A DNA stretch of 33,360 nucleotides from DATKHR01 sp035939575. GTDB taxonomy: Bacteria; Acidobacteriota; Vicinamibacteria; Vicinamibacterales; CAVVIG01. The notes below the pieces were generated by a model. The model was not told where the DNA came from and did not search any database. It worked only from the letters and a program-made list of their open reading frames with translations. Below are positions 20,952 to 29,240 of this stretch, in pieces. The stretch lies in the NCBI GenBank assembly GCA_035939575.1, contig DASZFS010000574.1, forward strand, positions 1 to 33,360, given 5' to 3'. The position numbers and the translations under genes are program-made. How positions within the stretch are numbered: position 1 is the first letter of the stretch; every line of letters starts with the position of its first letter.

Positions 20952-21524
20952 GTGAATGTCCAGCCAGTGCTGCTTCTGCTCGGCGCGGGCTTTGTCGTCG
21001 TGAATGTGCGGGTGCTGCTGGAGTACAGGCAGTTCCTGCGGCGGCGGCGGACCGCCCTGCTCATCTGGCCAGCACCCAAGCCTCCACAGTACACGCTCTC
21101 GCTGGCCATCGGCGTGGCGCTCGGCGCGCTCGTCTTCTACAAGATCGTCTTCGCCCATCGCCAGGCCTTCGGCGAGACGATGATGTTTATCTACTACGCG
21201 TACCTGATGCCCCTCAGTCGCCGGATCGGTCGTGGCTTCTATGAAGACGGCATCTGGGCCGACTCGACATTCATCCCCTACACCGAGGTGGGCGGCGTCA
21301 GCTGGCGTGAAGGCGAGCACCAGGTCACGCTCGTGATCATCTCGCGGTTGCGCAATCTCGCGCGCCGGCTGGCCGTCCCCGGCGACAAGTACGGCGCGGC
21401 CCGGAGGCTGCTCCGCGACAAGATTGGCGAGCGCGAGATCCAGTTCGGTGGAACGGGCCTCGACCTTGGCGGCCCCGGGGGCCCAGGAGGCCCAGGAGGC
21501 TACGACGCGCGGGACACGGTGTAG
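20952..21524 (+). CDS. Uncharacterised membrane protein with Gly-Pro repeat tail
   Basis: A 190-residue protein of unknown function from a GTG at 20952. Two membrane segments are clear: VLLLLGAGFVVVNVRVLL (about 6-23) and YTLSLAIGVALGALVFYKIV (about 47-66), with a third possible at MMFIYYAYLMPL. The cytoplasmic part after residue 90 (GRGFYEDGIWADSTFIPYTE, then VGGVSWREGEHQVTLVIISR) looks like a small beta domain of the bacterial PH type found in membrane-associated DUF proteins. The end is a collagen-like GGPGGPGGPGG run made by nine-base DNA repeats. Its stop is three bases from the convergent stop of the next gene. The membrane call is solid; the domain suggestion is tentative. Confidence 0.75.
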   Translation: MNVQPVLLLLGAGFVVVNVRVLLEYRQFLRRRRTALLIWPAPKPPQYTLSLAIGVALGALVFYKIVFAHRQAFGETMMFIYYAYLMPLSRRIGRGFYEDGIWADSTFIPYTEVGGVSWREGEHQVTLVIISRLRNLARRLAVPGDKYGAARRLLRDKIGEREIQFGGTGLDLGGPGGPGGPGGYDARDTV

Positions 21525-21527
21525 GGG

Positions 21528-22289
21528 CTACGGCAGCCGCCAGAGCTGGGGATGCGCCGCCATGAAGGCGGGCGACACGTGGCTCATCGCGAGACGCACG
21601 TCATACACGCGCGAATCGGTCGCCAGGTACAGGCCCTTCGCACGCCGAAGCGTCCGTGGAATCGGCGGCCCATCGCGCCGGTTGATCGGCGTCTTCTTGA
21701 GCGTGAACAGCATGAACGTCGAGCTGTCGTTCGCCTCGTAGACCAGCCAGGCGCCGTCCTTCGGGCTCGCCGTCCGTGTCGACCTGATGAACTCACCCTC
21801 GCGGCCCGGCTGCACCTGAAACGTCGTCAGCCGCAGCGTCCGCAGCGTTGCGAAATCGACCCCCGCGACGGCGCGATCGATGTCGTCGCGTCGCGTGGTG
21901 AGCGTGCTCGTGGAGGACAGCGTCACGTCCGAGAGGCGCTGCTGCAGCGACAGGATGTCCGGACGCGGCTCGACCGCCTCGTGATACGTCGCCGCCGCCC
22001 GGTCGGGTCCGTCGGGTGAGTTGTACAGGTTCAGATAAACGACGTCGGTCGGGTCCTTCGGCGACTGAAGACAAATCCAGTACAGGCGGACCTTCGCGCG
22101 ATCGTACGCGCGGGCAATCTGCGCTTCGAGCGACGCGTACACGCCCGCGCTCTTCGGCTTGACTCTGACTCGAACGACGTTGAGGAGACGGGGAGGGGCG
22201 CCGGGTGGGGGCGGCGGCTGCGCTGCGGATCCCGGGGCCGGGACCATGAGCATCAGCGTGAGCAGCACGCCGGCGTGTGCGGCGCGCAC
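21528..22289 (-). CDS. Exported protein with two NIPSNAP/ABM-like halves, function unknown
   Basis: A 253-residue protein starting at GTG 22289, two bases after the phosphatidyltransferase stop. A signal peptide (AGVLLTLMLMVPAPGSAAQ) is followed by a Pro-rich spacer. Two segments resemble each other and the alpha/beta ferredoxin-like fold of NIPSNAP or antibiotic-biosynthesis-monooxygenase proteins: NVVRVRVKPKSAGVYASLEA followed later by VRLYWICLQSPKD, and RLTTFQVQPGREGEFIRSTR followed by AWLVYEANDSSTFMLFTL. No catalytic residues can be named. It is probably co-transcribed with the upstream CDP-alcohol phosphatidyltransferase on the minus strand. Confidence 0.7.
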   Translation of the reverse strand: MRAAHAGVLLTLMLMVPAPGSAAQPPPPPGAPPRLLNVVRVRVKPKSAGVYASLEAQIARAYDRAKVRLYWICLQSPKDPTDVVYLNLYNSPDGPDRAAATYHEAVEPRPDILSLQQRLSDVTLSSTSTLTTRRDDIDRAVAGVDFATLRTLRLTTFQVQPGREGEFIRSTRTASPKDGAWLVYEANDSSTFMLFTLKKTPINRRDGPPIPRTLRRAKGLYLATDSRVYDVRLAMSHVSPAFMAAHPQLWRLP

Positions 22290-22291
22290 GG

Positions 22292-23080
22292 CTAGAACCG
22301 GGACGTGAAGAGGCCCAGGAGTCCCGCGCCGCTCGCCGTCGGGTCGCCGAGCCAGTCCGGCGGCGTCAGCCAGACGAACGCCAGAATCGCCATCACCCAG
22401 AGGTCGTAGGGCAGTGTTGCGCGCTCGTCGGTCCAGAAGAAGGCACGGTTGAACACACCCGCCAGACCCTCTCTCGACGGCAGCGGCTGGCGATTGAGCG
22501 CCAGATACGTGTAGTAGATCCGGTTGGCCACCGTGAGCACCGAGAGCGCCAGGATGACCCACAGCACGCCCGCCATGCGATTGGTGAACGCCCCGATCAT
22601 GAAGAGCACGATGCGCTCGGGACGCTCCATGAACCCGACCTTGCATTTATCCACGAGCGACTCGGCGCGCGCCCGCGCGTAGCTCGTCATGATGGAGAAG
22701 ATGAGGGTCAGCGCCGCCACCATGACGTAGTCTGTGCGGCCGATGCTGGAGTAGAGGTAGATGAGACCCACAAGGAGCGCGAGATCGGAGAAGCGATCGA
22801 GCGTCGAGTCCCAGAACGCCCCGAACTCCGACTGCAACTGCAGCTCGTGCGCGACCTTCCCGTCGATGAAATCGAAGATATTGGCGACGACCATGATCAC
22901 GCCGGCCAGGACGAAGCGGCCAAGGGCAAGCGCCCATGCGGCCAGCACGTTGATCACGACGCCCACAAACGTCAGGACGTTCGGGTGGATGCGAAGCTTG
23001 ACACAGGCGCCGATGATCGCGCGCAGCGGGAACATGCAGATCGCGCCGATCGCGCCGGTCAATGTCACCCGGGGGGTCAT
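22292..23080 (-). CDS. CDP-alcohol phosphatidyltransferase family membrane enzyme
   Basis: A 262-residue integral membrane protein with about six hydrophobic segments, transferring a phosphatidyl group from a CDP-alcohol to a second alcohol in lipid synthesis. The family motif is complete in its acidic residues: Asp70, Asp73, Gly74, Ala77, Gly87, Asp91 and Asp95 in FDFIDGKVAHELQLQSEFGA and the FWDSTLDR that follows. His78 replaces the usual arginine of the D-x2-DG-x2-AR pattern. The ATG at 23080 is chosen because sequence upstream of it is low complexity and not family-like; no ribosome site supports any start. The acceptor alcohol (inositol-phosphate, glycerol-phosphate or other) cannot be read from sequence. 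It is divergent from uvrC. Confidence 0.88.
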   Translation of the reverse strand: MTPRVTLTGAIGAICMFPLRAIIGACVKLRIHPNVLTFVGVVINVLAAWALALGRFVLAGVIMVVANIFDFIDGKVAHELQLQSEFGAFWDSTLDRFSDLALLVGLIYLYSSIGRTDYVMVAALTLIFSIMTSYARARAESLVDKCKVGFMERPERIVLFMIGAFTNRMAGVLWVILALSVLTVANRIYYTYLALNRQPLPSREGLAGVFNRAFFWTDERATLPYDLWVMAILAFVWLTPPDWLGDPTASGAGLLGLFTSRF

Positions 23081-23206
23081 CCGGGGAGGGCGCGCGCCGA
23101 CGCTGTCAGGGCTGTCCACCTGGACCGCTGAGGCCCCCTGGGGACTCAGTCCACTACGCCCTCGAAGGCCGCTCCGGGCACTAGGGGCACTACGCACAGG
23201 GGAGCT

Positions 23207-23212
23207 TATAAT
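23207..23212 (+). promoter_or_regulatory. Probable -10 element of uvrC
   Basis: A perfect TATAAT at 23207-23212 lies in the otherwise GC-rich gap, 41 bases before the uvrC ATG. The -35 position (about 23184-23189) has no TTGACA-like sequence, so strength is uncertain. Confidence 0.55.
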
Positions 23213-23253
23213 GGAAGGTTCAGACACCGAGAGAAATCGCGACATAGTAGCGT

Positions 23254-25188
23254 ATGCCCATCCACGAACTCAAGGATCAGATTGGCCGCCTGCCCGAACA
23301 GCCGGGGGTCTATCTGTACTTCAACGCGGCGGGGCAGACCATCTACGTGGGCAAGGCGCGCGCCCTCCGGGACCGCGTCCGCAACTACCTGGGCGCCTAC
23401 GGCAACGACCCGAAGACCGACGCGCTCCTGGACGAAGTGGTCCGACTGGAATACATCGTCACCGACTCGGTGGTCGAGGCGCTCGCGCTCGAGAACAACC
23501 TGATCAAGCAGCGCACCCCCAAGTACAACATCCTGCTCCGTGACGACAAGAACTATCCCTACCTTCAGCTGACAACGAACGAGGCATTCCCCCGGGTCCT
23601 GGTTGCGCGCAGCGTCGAGCGGGACGGCAGTTTCTACGCGGGCCCCTTTCTGCCGGCGCATTTCGCGCGCAAGACGATGGCGCTGACGCACCGGCTGTTC
23701 GGCATCCGATCCTGCAACGAGGTCATCACAGGGAAACGCAACCGGCCCTGCCTCGAATACGACATCAAGCGCTGCATCGCGCCGTGCGTCGACACAATCT
23801 GCTCGGCCGATGAGTACGCTGGCGCGGTCCGGATGACCCAGCTGTTTCTGGAGGGGCGGACCGACGAAGTCGCCACCCGGCTGCGCGACCGCATGGTCGC
23901 CGCCGCCGCCGGCGAGCGCTTCGAGGAAGCCGCGCAACTGCGCGACGCCATGCGGACCGTGCAGACGCTGCGCGACCGTCAGCAGAAGATGGCCACGGCC
24001 GAGCTCGGCCACCGCGACATCTTCGGCCTCAAGCTCGGGCCCGCCGGCGTCGTCGTTCAGGTCTTCCAGGTCCGCGGCGGCCGCGTTGTCGAGCGGGTGG
24101 AGCTTGGCACCGAGGATGCGATCGTGGGGACGAGCGAAGGCGAGGTGCTCGAGGCGGCGATGCAGCAGTTCTATGAGATGCGCGGCGCCCCGCCGGAGAT
24201 CCACGCGCCTGCGGAGCCCGACGAGCGCGAGGCGCTCGAGAGCTGGCTCGGCGAGCGCGCCGGCCGGAAGGTGCGGATCCTGGTGCCGCAGCGCGGAGAG
24301 AAGCGCGGCTTCGTCGACCTGGCGAACCGCAATGCGGGGCTCGCGTACCAGGTGCGGTTCAACCAGGCGCGGACCGCGCAGTACGAGGCGCTCGAGACGC
24401 TGCAACACGTCCTGGCGCTGGCCGCCCTTCCGCGGCGCATCGAGTGCTTCGACATCTCGACGATTCAGGGGAGCGAAACGGTCGCGTCAATGGTCGTGTG
24501 CGACGCTGGACGCATGCGGCGGGGAGAGTATCGGAAGTATCGGATCAGGGGCTTGGGACCGGTTGCTGGTCGCTCGTTGCTGGTTGCTGGTCTTGTTGCT
24601 GGTCCGTCGGAAGCCGCCGCCCGGTCGCGCGGTCACGGGCCGGCGGCCGACCAGCCACCAGCCACCAGCCACCAGCGACCAGTGAAGTCAGACGACTTCG
24701 CCGCCATGCACGAAGTCGTGCACCGCCGGTATCGCAAGCTTCTCGAACAGGGTGGACCGTTTCCGGACCTGGTGTTGATCGACGGGGGAAAAGGGCAGTT
24801 GTCGTCTGCCTACGTCGCCCTCGAGGAGCTCGGGCTCGCGAATCTCGTCGCCGTCGGCATCGCGAAGAAAGAAGAGCTCCTGTACACCCGCGACCGCGAG
24901 GATCCCATTGCGCTCTCCGCCACCGACCCGGCGCTGCTGCTGGTGCAGCGGATTCGTGACGAGGCACATCGCTTCGCGGTGACGTTTCACCGCCGCGCGC
25001 GCACGATGCGCGATCTCCGGTCGGAGCTCGATCGCGTCCCCGGGATCGGCCCTCGCCGGCGCCGGGCGCTGCTGACGACTTTCGGAAGCGTTGCGGGCGT
25101 GCGTCGCGCGACGCGCGAAGAGCTGGCGGCAGCTGTCGGCGCAAAAACCGCAGACGCCGTTCTTGCGTTTTTCTCGAGTCGGGCTTAA
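23254..25188 (+). CDS. uvrC: Excinuclease ABC subunit C (UvrC) with in-frame repeat insertion
   Basis: UvrC makes the two incisions of nucleotide excision repair. The 644-residue protein starts with the GIY-YIG nuclease domain (PGVYLYFNAAGQTIYVGKAR), the zinc-like cysteine region CLEYDIKRCIAPC and the UVR coiled region (EERFEEAAQLRDAM-like). The RNase H-like 5' nuclease follows, with Asp400 (CFDISTIQG), Asp510 (LVLIDGGKGQL) and His572 (DEAHRFAV). It ends in a helix-hairpin-helix pair (VPGIGPRRRRALL). Between Asp400 and Asp510, residues about 434-476 do not belong to the family: they are encoded by a palindromic repeat block (24556-24682) whose sequence breaks the normal RKYRI...DDFAAM junction. 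All catalytic residues are present and the frame is kept. Confidence 0.97.
   Translation: MPIHELKDQIGRLPEQPGVYLYFNAAGQTIYVGKARALRDRVRNYLGAYGNDPKTDALLDEVVRLEYIVTDSVVEALALENNLIKQRTPKYNILLRDDKNYPYLQLTTNEAFPRVLVARSVERDGSFYAGPFLPAHFARKTMALTHRLFGIRSCNEVITGKRNRPCLEYDIKRCIAPCVDTICSADEYAGAVRMTQLFLEGRTDEVATRLRDRMVAAAAGERFEEAAQLRDAMRTVQTLRDRQQKMATAELGHRDIFGLKLGPAGVVVQVFQVRGGRVVERVELGTEDAIVGTSEGEVLEAAMQQFYEMRGAPPEIHAPAEPDEREALESWLGERAGRKVRILVPQRGEKRGFVDLANRNAGLAYQVRFNQARTAQYEALETLQHVLALAALPRRIECFDISTIQGSETVASMVVCDAGRMRRGEYRKYRIRGLGPVAGRSLLVAGLVAGPSEAAARSRGHGPAADQPPATSHQRPVKSDDFAAMHEVVHRRYRKLLEQGGPFPDLVLIDGGKGQLSSAYVALEELGLANLVAVGIAKKEELLYTRDREDPIALSATDPALLLVQRIRDEAHRFAVTFHRRARTMRDLRSELDRVPGIGPRRRRALLTTFGSVAGVRRATREELAAAVGAKTADAVLAFFSSRA
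24556..24682 (+). repeat. Palindromic GCTGGT-type repeat element inserted in uvrC
   Basis: The left arm is built from TTGCTGGT units (24561-24603) and the right arm from CCAGCCA units (24650-24682). The outer arms are inverted copies: CTGGTCGCT on the left, AGCGACCAG on the right. The core also holds an inverted pair, GCCGCCG and CGGCGGC. The block keeps the uvrC reading frame. It looks like a mobile or expandable REP-type sequence; no transposase is encoded. Confidence 0.8.
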
Positions 25189-25200
25189 CCTGACTGATCT

Positions 25201-25848
25201 TTGCTGGACATCAATTTCGCACAGGTCTTCATCTCGTTCGCCGTGCTCTTGTTCTCGTTGACGGTGCACGAGACGGCGCACGCCTGGACGGCGGATCGCC
25301 TTGGGGATCCCACGGCCCGACTGCTCGGTCGCGTGTCCCTCAATCCGGTCGTTCACGCTGATCCCATCGGCACGGTGCTGTTTCCGCTCGTCGCGCTCGT
25401 GACGGGCGCACCAATCATCGGATGGGCGAAGCCCGTGCCCGTGAACCCGCGTCAGCTCGGCCGTCCCCGGCGCGACTACGTGCTCGTCGCGGCCGCTGGA
25501 CCGGCGAGCAACCTCCTGCTCGCGCTGACCGCCGCCAGCGTGCTGGCGATTCTGCCGGTGTCGCCGCAGACGCTCGGCGAGGCGAACGTGTCGGTTCCTG
25601 TTGCCACGTTTCTGAGCCAGGCGATGCGGCTCAACGTGCTGCTCGCCGTGTTCAACATGCTGCCGATCCCGCCGCTTGACGGCGGCAATGTCCTGGCCGG
25701 CCTCCTGCCGCCGCCGCTGGCCCGCCGGTACAATCTGCTGCGGCCGTACGGGTTCGTGCTGCTCTACGCCTTGATTCTCACCAACGGCTTTGCGCTCATC
25801 GTCGGACCGCCCTATCACTACATTCTTTCGTGGCTTCCAACCAAGTGA
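25201..25848 (+). CDS. Site-2-protease-type M50 metalloprotease
   Basis: A 215-residue integral membrane zinc peptidase. The zinc motif HETAH is at residues 23-27 inside the first membrane helix (AVLLFSLTVHETAHAWTADR), and the third ligand is the Asp of NMLPIPPLDGGNVLAG. The conserved GRVSLNPVVHADPIGTVLFP segment lies between them. It matches the short, PDZ-less M50 group common next to trpS and scpAB. The start is a TTG 12 bases after uvrC with no good ribosome site, so the first few residues are uncertain. Its stop overlaps the trpS start (GTGA). The substrate is unknown. Confidence 0.93.
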   Translation: MLDINFAQVFISFAVLLFSLTVHETAHAWTADRLGDPTARLLGRVSLNPVVHADPIGTVLFPLVALVTGAPIIGWAKPVPVNPRQLGRPRRDYVLVAAAGPASNLLLALTAASVLAILPVSPQTLGEANVSVPVATFLSQAMRLNVLLAVFNMLPIPPLDGGNVLAGLLPPPLARRYNLLRPYGFVLLYALILTNGFALIVGPPYHYILSWLPTK

Positions 25849-26855
25849 CGTCGAAGGCCCGTGTCGTGTCGGGCATGCGCCCGACCGGCCGCCTGCACCT
25901 CGGACACCTGGTCGGCGCGCTTGGCAACTGGGTGCCGATGCAGGACAAGTACGACTGCTTCTATTTCGTGGCGGACTGGCACGCCCTGACGAGTGACTTC
26001 GCCGACACGAGCCAGCTGACCTCGTATGCGTACGAGAACGTTGCCGGCTGGATCGGCGCGGGCCTCGATCCGGAGAAGAGCACGTTTTTCGTGCAGTCGC
26101 TCGTGCCCGAGCATGCGGAGCTCTATCTCCTCCTTTCGATGGTGGTGCCGGTGCCGTGGCTCGAGCGCGTGCCGACCTACAAAGAGCAGCAGGAGGCGCT
26201 GAAGGACAAGGACCTCTCCTCGATCGGGTTTCTCGGCTACCCGCTCCTCCAGACGGCCGACATCGCCATCTACGACGCGACGCTGGTGCCGGTTGGGGAG
26301 GACCAGGTGGCGCATCTCGAGCTGGCGCGCGAGGCGATCAGACGCTTCAACGGCATCTTTGGTGCCGGCGGAAGTGTCCTGGTCGAGCCGCAGCCGTTGC
26401 TCACCACGTTCGGACGGCTGCCGGGTCTCGACGGCGGCAAGAAGATGAGCAAGAGCATCGGGAACACGATTCATCTGTCCGATTCGCCGGAAGAGGTGGC
26501 GAAGAAGGTCCGCCAGATGTATACCGACCCGAAGCGCGTTCGCGCGGACGTGCCGGGCACCGTCGAGGGCAATCCTGTCTTTGTCTACCACGACGCCTTC
26601 AATCGGAACACGGCGGAGGTCGAGGATCTGAAGGCCCGCTACCGTGCCGGCAAGGTCGGCGACGTGGAGGTCAAGACCAGGCTGGCGGCGGCGCTGAATG
26701 CGTATCTCGACCCGATCCGCGAACGGCGTGCGGCGGTGCTCGCCAGACCCGATCACCTGAAGGACATCCTCTTCGAGGGCTCGCGGCGCGCGCGCAGCGT
26801 GGCGGCGCAAACCATGGAGCGCGTGCGGGACGCGATGAAGATCTCGTACCGATGA
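25845..26855 (+). CDS. trpS: Tryptophanyl-tRNA synthetase
   Basis: A 336-residue class I synthetase charging tRNA-Trp. The HIGH-type motif is HLGH at residues 18-21 in RPTGRLHLGHLVGALGNW and the KMSKS loop is at residues 200-204. The tryptophan pocket region includes GYPLLQTADIAIYDATLVPV followed by GEDQVAHLELAREA. The start at 25845 overlaps the preceding stop codon; an in-frame GTG at 25830 would add five residues and neither has a clear ribosome site. The stop overlaps the scpA start (ATGA). The length is normal. Confidence 0.96.
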   Translation: MTSKARVVSGMRPTGRLHLGHLVGALGNWVPMQDKYDCFYFVADWHALTSDFADTSQLTSYAYENVAGWIGAGLDPEKSTFFVQSLVPEHAELYLLLSMVVPVPWLERVPTYKEQQEALKDKDLSSIGFLGYPLLQTADIAIYDATLVPVGEDQVAHLELAREAIRRFNGIFGAGGSVLVEPQPLLTTFGRLPGLDGGKKMSKSIGNTIHLSDSPEEVAKKVRQMYTDPKRVRADVPGTVEGNPVFVYHDAFNRNTAEVEDLKARYRAGKVGDVEVKTRLAAALNAYLDPIRERRAAVLARPDHLKDILFEGSRRARSVAAQTMERVRDAMKISYR

Positions 26856-27658
26856 CCGAATCGCACCAGGACTTCGAATCGGCGCCGGACGCGTTCCCGG
26901 TCAAGCTGGAGTCGTTCGAGGGCCCGCTCGATCTGCTGCTGCACCTCATCAAGAAGAACGAGGTCAGCATCCACGACATCCCGATCACGCTCGTCACGCA
27001 GCAGTATCTCGAGGCTCTCGAGATGATGCAGGAGCTGAACCTCGACGTCGCCGGCGAGTTCATCGTCATGGCGGCCACCCTCATCCACATCAAGTCGAAG
27101 ATGCTGCTGCCGCGGCCGGAGACCGCGTCGGGCGTGGAAGGCGAAGCGGAAGACCCGCGCGACGCGCTGGTGCGCCGTCTGCTGGAGCACCAGAAGTTCA
27201 AGGCCGCGGCCGGCCTGCTGCACGAGCGCGAGCAGCTCCGCGCGGCGCAGTGGCTCCGCCCCGACGAGCGCGTGGCGGGCCTTGCCGGGGATGATTACGA
27301 GCCCGAGCTGGAGGTCGACCTCTTCAGCCTGCTCACGGCATTTCAGCAGGTCGTCCAGCGAGCCAAACAACGCCCGAAAGTCCTGCTGCCGCCCGAGCAG
27401 ATCCCGCTCGAAGTGCGCATCGATCAGCTGCTCGCACGGTTGTCGGAGACCGAGGCCTGCGGCTTCGAGGATCTGTTCGCGGACGCGGCCGATCGCGCCG
27501 GGCTGATCGTGACATTTCTTGCGCTGCTCGAGATGATCCGTCTCAAGCTCGTGCGCGTGTTTCAGTCCGGCGGGTTCGGGCCGATTCGCGTGTACAAGCG
27601 CGCGCGCCCGGCGGACGCGCCGCACCCGATTGGCGATCCGGAGAGACACCATGACTGA
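26852..27658 (+). CDS. scpA: Segregation and condensation protein A (kleisin)
   Basis: A 268-residue kleisin that bridges the SMC ATPase heads and binds ScpB in the chromosome condensation complex. The N-terminal helical domain has the family signature VKLESFEGPLDLLLHLIKKN at residues 16-35, then VAGEFIVMAATLIHIKSKML. The C-terminal winged helix ends in EMIRLKLVRVFQSGGFGPIR. The start overlaps the trpS stop, and its last eight bases overlap scpB. A pairing with scpB is universal for this complex; smc itself is not in the window. Confidence 0.96.
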   Translation: MTESHQDFESAPDAFPVKLESFEGPLDLLLHLIKKNEVSIHDIPITLVTQQYLEALEMMQELNLDVAGEFIVMAATLIHIKSKMLLPRPETASGVEGEAEDPRDALVRRLLEHQKFKAAAGLLHEREQLRAAQWLRPDERVAGLAGDDYEPELEVDLFSLLTAFQQVVQRAKQRPKVLLPPEQIPLEVRIDQLLARLSETEACGFEDLFADAADRAGLIVTFLALLEMIRLKLVRVFQSGGFGPIRVYKRARPADAPHPIGDPERHHD

Positions 27659-28337
27659 TGAGTCCCAGAGAGAGTCGGACCTCGCCGAGGGTCCCCGTGT
27701 GCCGACGGCCGAGCTGAAAGCGATCCTCGAGGCGCTGATCTTTGCCTCTCCAGAGCCGCTGACGCCGAAACAGATTTTCAAGCTGCTCGAAACGGAGCCG
27801 AAGGAAGATGTGCAGGCGGCGATCGAACAATTGAAGCGCGATTACGACCGTCCGGGCGGGCTGCAGCTCGTTGAGGTCGCGGGTGGCTACCAGATCGTGA
27901 CGCGCTCGGATCTCCATGAATGGGTTCGCCGCCTGTTTCAGGAGCGCACGACCCAGCGTCTGACGGTCCAGGCGCTCGAGACCCTCGCGGTGATCGCCTA
28001 CCGGCAACCTGTGACCGCGCTCGAGATCACCGAGATCCGCGGCGTCAACACGTCGGGCGTCCTGAATACGCTCCTCGAGCGGCACCTCATCAAGATCGTG
28101 GGCCGCAAGCAGGTCGTCGGCCGGCCGTTCATGTACGCCACCACGAAGGAATTCCTCATCCGCTTCGGCCTGAACGACCTGACCGATCTGCCGAAAGTGG
28201 AGGACATGGCAGAAGCACTCGGCCTCGACGCGCCCCTGCTCGTAGAGCGGACGACCACCGAGGACATGCTTCCGGCCGACGAGCCGGACGGCGAGACGCC
28301 CCCGCTGTCGGACGAGCCCGGCGGATCGATCCACTAG
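27651..28337 (+). CDS. scpB: Segregation and condensation protein B
   Basis: A 228-residue partner of ScpA made of two winged-helix domains. Signatures are LKAILEALIFASPEPLTPKQ, GLQLVEVAGGYQIVTR, and the highly conserved LEALAVIAYRQPVT-like ETLAVIAYRQPVTALEITEI followed by RGVNTSGVLNTLLERHLIKI. The tail after about residue 185 is acidic and proline-rich (DEPDGETPPLSDEPGG). The ATG at 27651 has GGAGAG upstream and overlaps the end of scpA. It is the last gene of the uvrC-M50-trpS-scpAB run. Confidence 0.96.
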   Translation: MTDESQRESDLAEGPRVPTAELKAILEALIFASPEPLTPKQIFKLLETEPKEDVQAAIEQLKRDYDRPGGLQLVEVAGGYQIVTRSDLHEWVRRLFQERTTQRLTVQALETLAVIAYRQPVTALEITEIRGVNTSGVLNTLLERHLIKIVGRKQVVGRPFMYATTKEFLIRFGLNDLTDLPKVEDMAEALGLDAPLLVERTTTEDMLPADEPDGETPPLSDEPGGSIH

Positions 28338-28391
28338 CTCGGGATCGGCAGTGGGGAGTCGCGAAGCCCTGGGTTGGGCTGGAAACTACCT

Positions 28392-29162
28392 TCAGCCCCC
28401 CTCAGAGTCTACGGAGCGCTTCAACCGCTTCACCTCCTCCGCGGTCAGTTCGCGCCACTGACCGACTTTCAGTTTCACGTCACGAATCGGGCCGATCGCA
28501 ACGCGCTGGAGGTGGGCAACCGGGTGCCCGATGGCTTCGCACATTTTTCGCACCTGGCGGTTGCGGCCTTCGTGGATCGTGATCCGCAGCGTGGATGTGC
28601 TTCGCCCTTCACTGCGGGCTCGAGGATCGATATCCGCTCGGGGGCCCCGCCGTGCGCCGAGGACGATGACCTCCGCCCCTGCGGTACGGCGGCCTTCGAT
28701 CACGATGCCGCGCGAGAGGCGATTGAGATCGTGCGCGTCGGGCACGCCCAGCACGCGCGCCTCGTAGACGCGGGCGACACCGTGCCGCGGGTGCGTCAGC
28801 TTGGCCGCCAGATCCCCGTCGTTGGTCAGGATCAGGAGCCCCTCCGATTCGAAGTCGAGGCGTCCGACGGGATAGACGTACTCACGCGCGCCAACGAGAT
28901 CGACGACCGTCGGCCGGTGTTCGGGGTCGGATCGCGTCGTGACGTACCCGCGCGGTTTGTTCAGGAGGATGTAGCGATGGCGCTCGACGACGGCGACGCG
29001 GCGGCCGTCGACGCGGATCTCGTCGCGGGCGGGATCGGCCTTCGACCCCAGCTCCCGAATCGTGGCGCCGTTGACGGTGACGCGGCCCTGCAGCATGAGC
29101 TGCTCGGACGCGCGCCGCGACGCAACGCCGGCCTGGGACAGAATCTTCTGCAAGCGCTCCAT
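28392..29162 (-). CDS. rluB: RluB/RsuA-family rRNA pseudouridine synthase
   Basis: A 256-residue enzyme that isomerises a uridine in rRNA (RluB acts on 23S; RsuA on 16S). An S4 RNA-binding domain opens it (MERLQKILSQAGVASRRASE), and the catalytic aspartate is Asp103 in VGRLDFESEGLLILTNDGDL. The C-terminal HEGRNRQVRKMCEAIGHPVA block is diagnostic of the family. The ATG at 29162 matches the family; upstream in-frame sequence is a short tandem repeat (29183-29209) and not conserved. It is convergent with scpB over a 54-base gap that holds only a weak stem (GGGCTG/CAGCCC) without a T-run. RluB and RsuA cannot be separated firmly by eye. Confidence 0.92.
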   Translation of the reverse strand: MERLQKILSQAGVASRRASEQLMLQGRVTVNGATIRELGSKADPARDEIRVDGRRVAVVERHRYILLNKPRGYVTTRSDPEHRPTVVDLVGAREYVYPVGRLDFESEGLLILTNDGDLAAKLTHPRHGVARVYEARVLGVPDAHDLNRLSRGIVIEGRRTAGAEVIVLGARRGPRADIDPRARSEGRSTSTLRITIHEGRNRQVRKMCEAIGHPVAHLQRVAIGPIRDVKLKVGQWRELTAEEVKRLKRSVDSEGG

Positions 29163-29182
29163 ATCCAGGTCACGGGGGGGTT

Positions 29183-29209
29183 GAACCCTGCGAACCTTCC
29201 GAACCTTGC
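29183..29209. repeat. Three 9-base tandem units upstream of rluB
   Basis: GAACCCTGC, GAACCTTCC and GAACCTTGC follow directly on the plus strand. They sit just before the rluB start on the minus strand, where they lengthen an apparent upstream reading frame with Arg/Lys/Val repeats. Probably a simple-sequence expansion. Confidence 0.6.
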
Positions 29210-29240
29210 GACCTCCAAGCACCCCCCACGAGAACTAAGC

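Noticed and set aside
23206..24408. 400-codon minus-strand open frame
   Set aside because: Antisense shadow of uvrC in GC-rich DNA; no family-like motifs, and uvrC is clearly the coding strand.
28373..28400. Bidirectional terminator between scpB and rluB
   Set aside because: The GGGCTG/CAGCCC stem is only six pairs with a long loop and no T-run on either strand.
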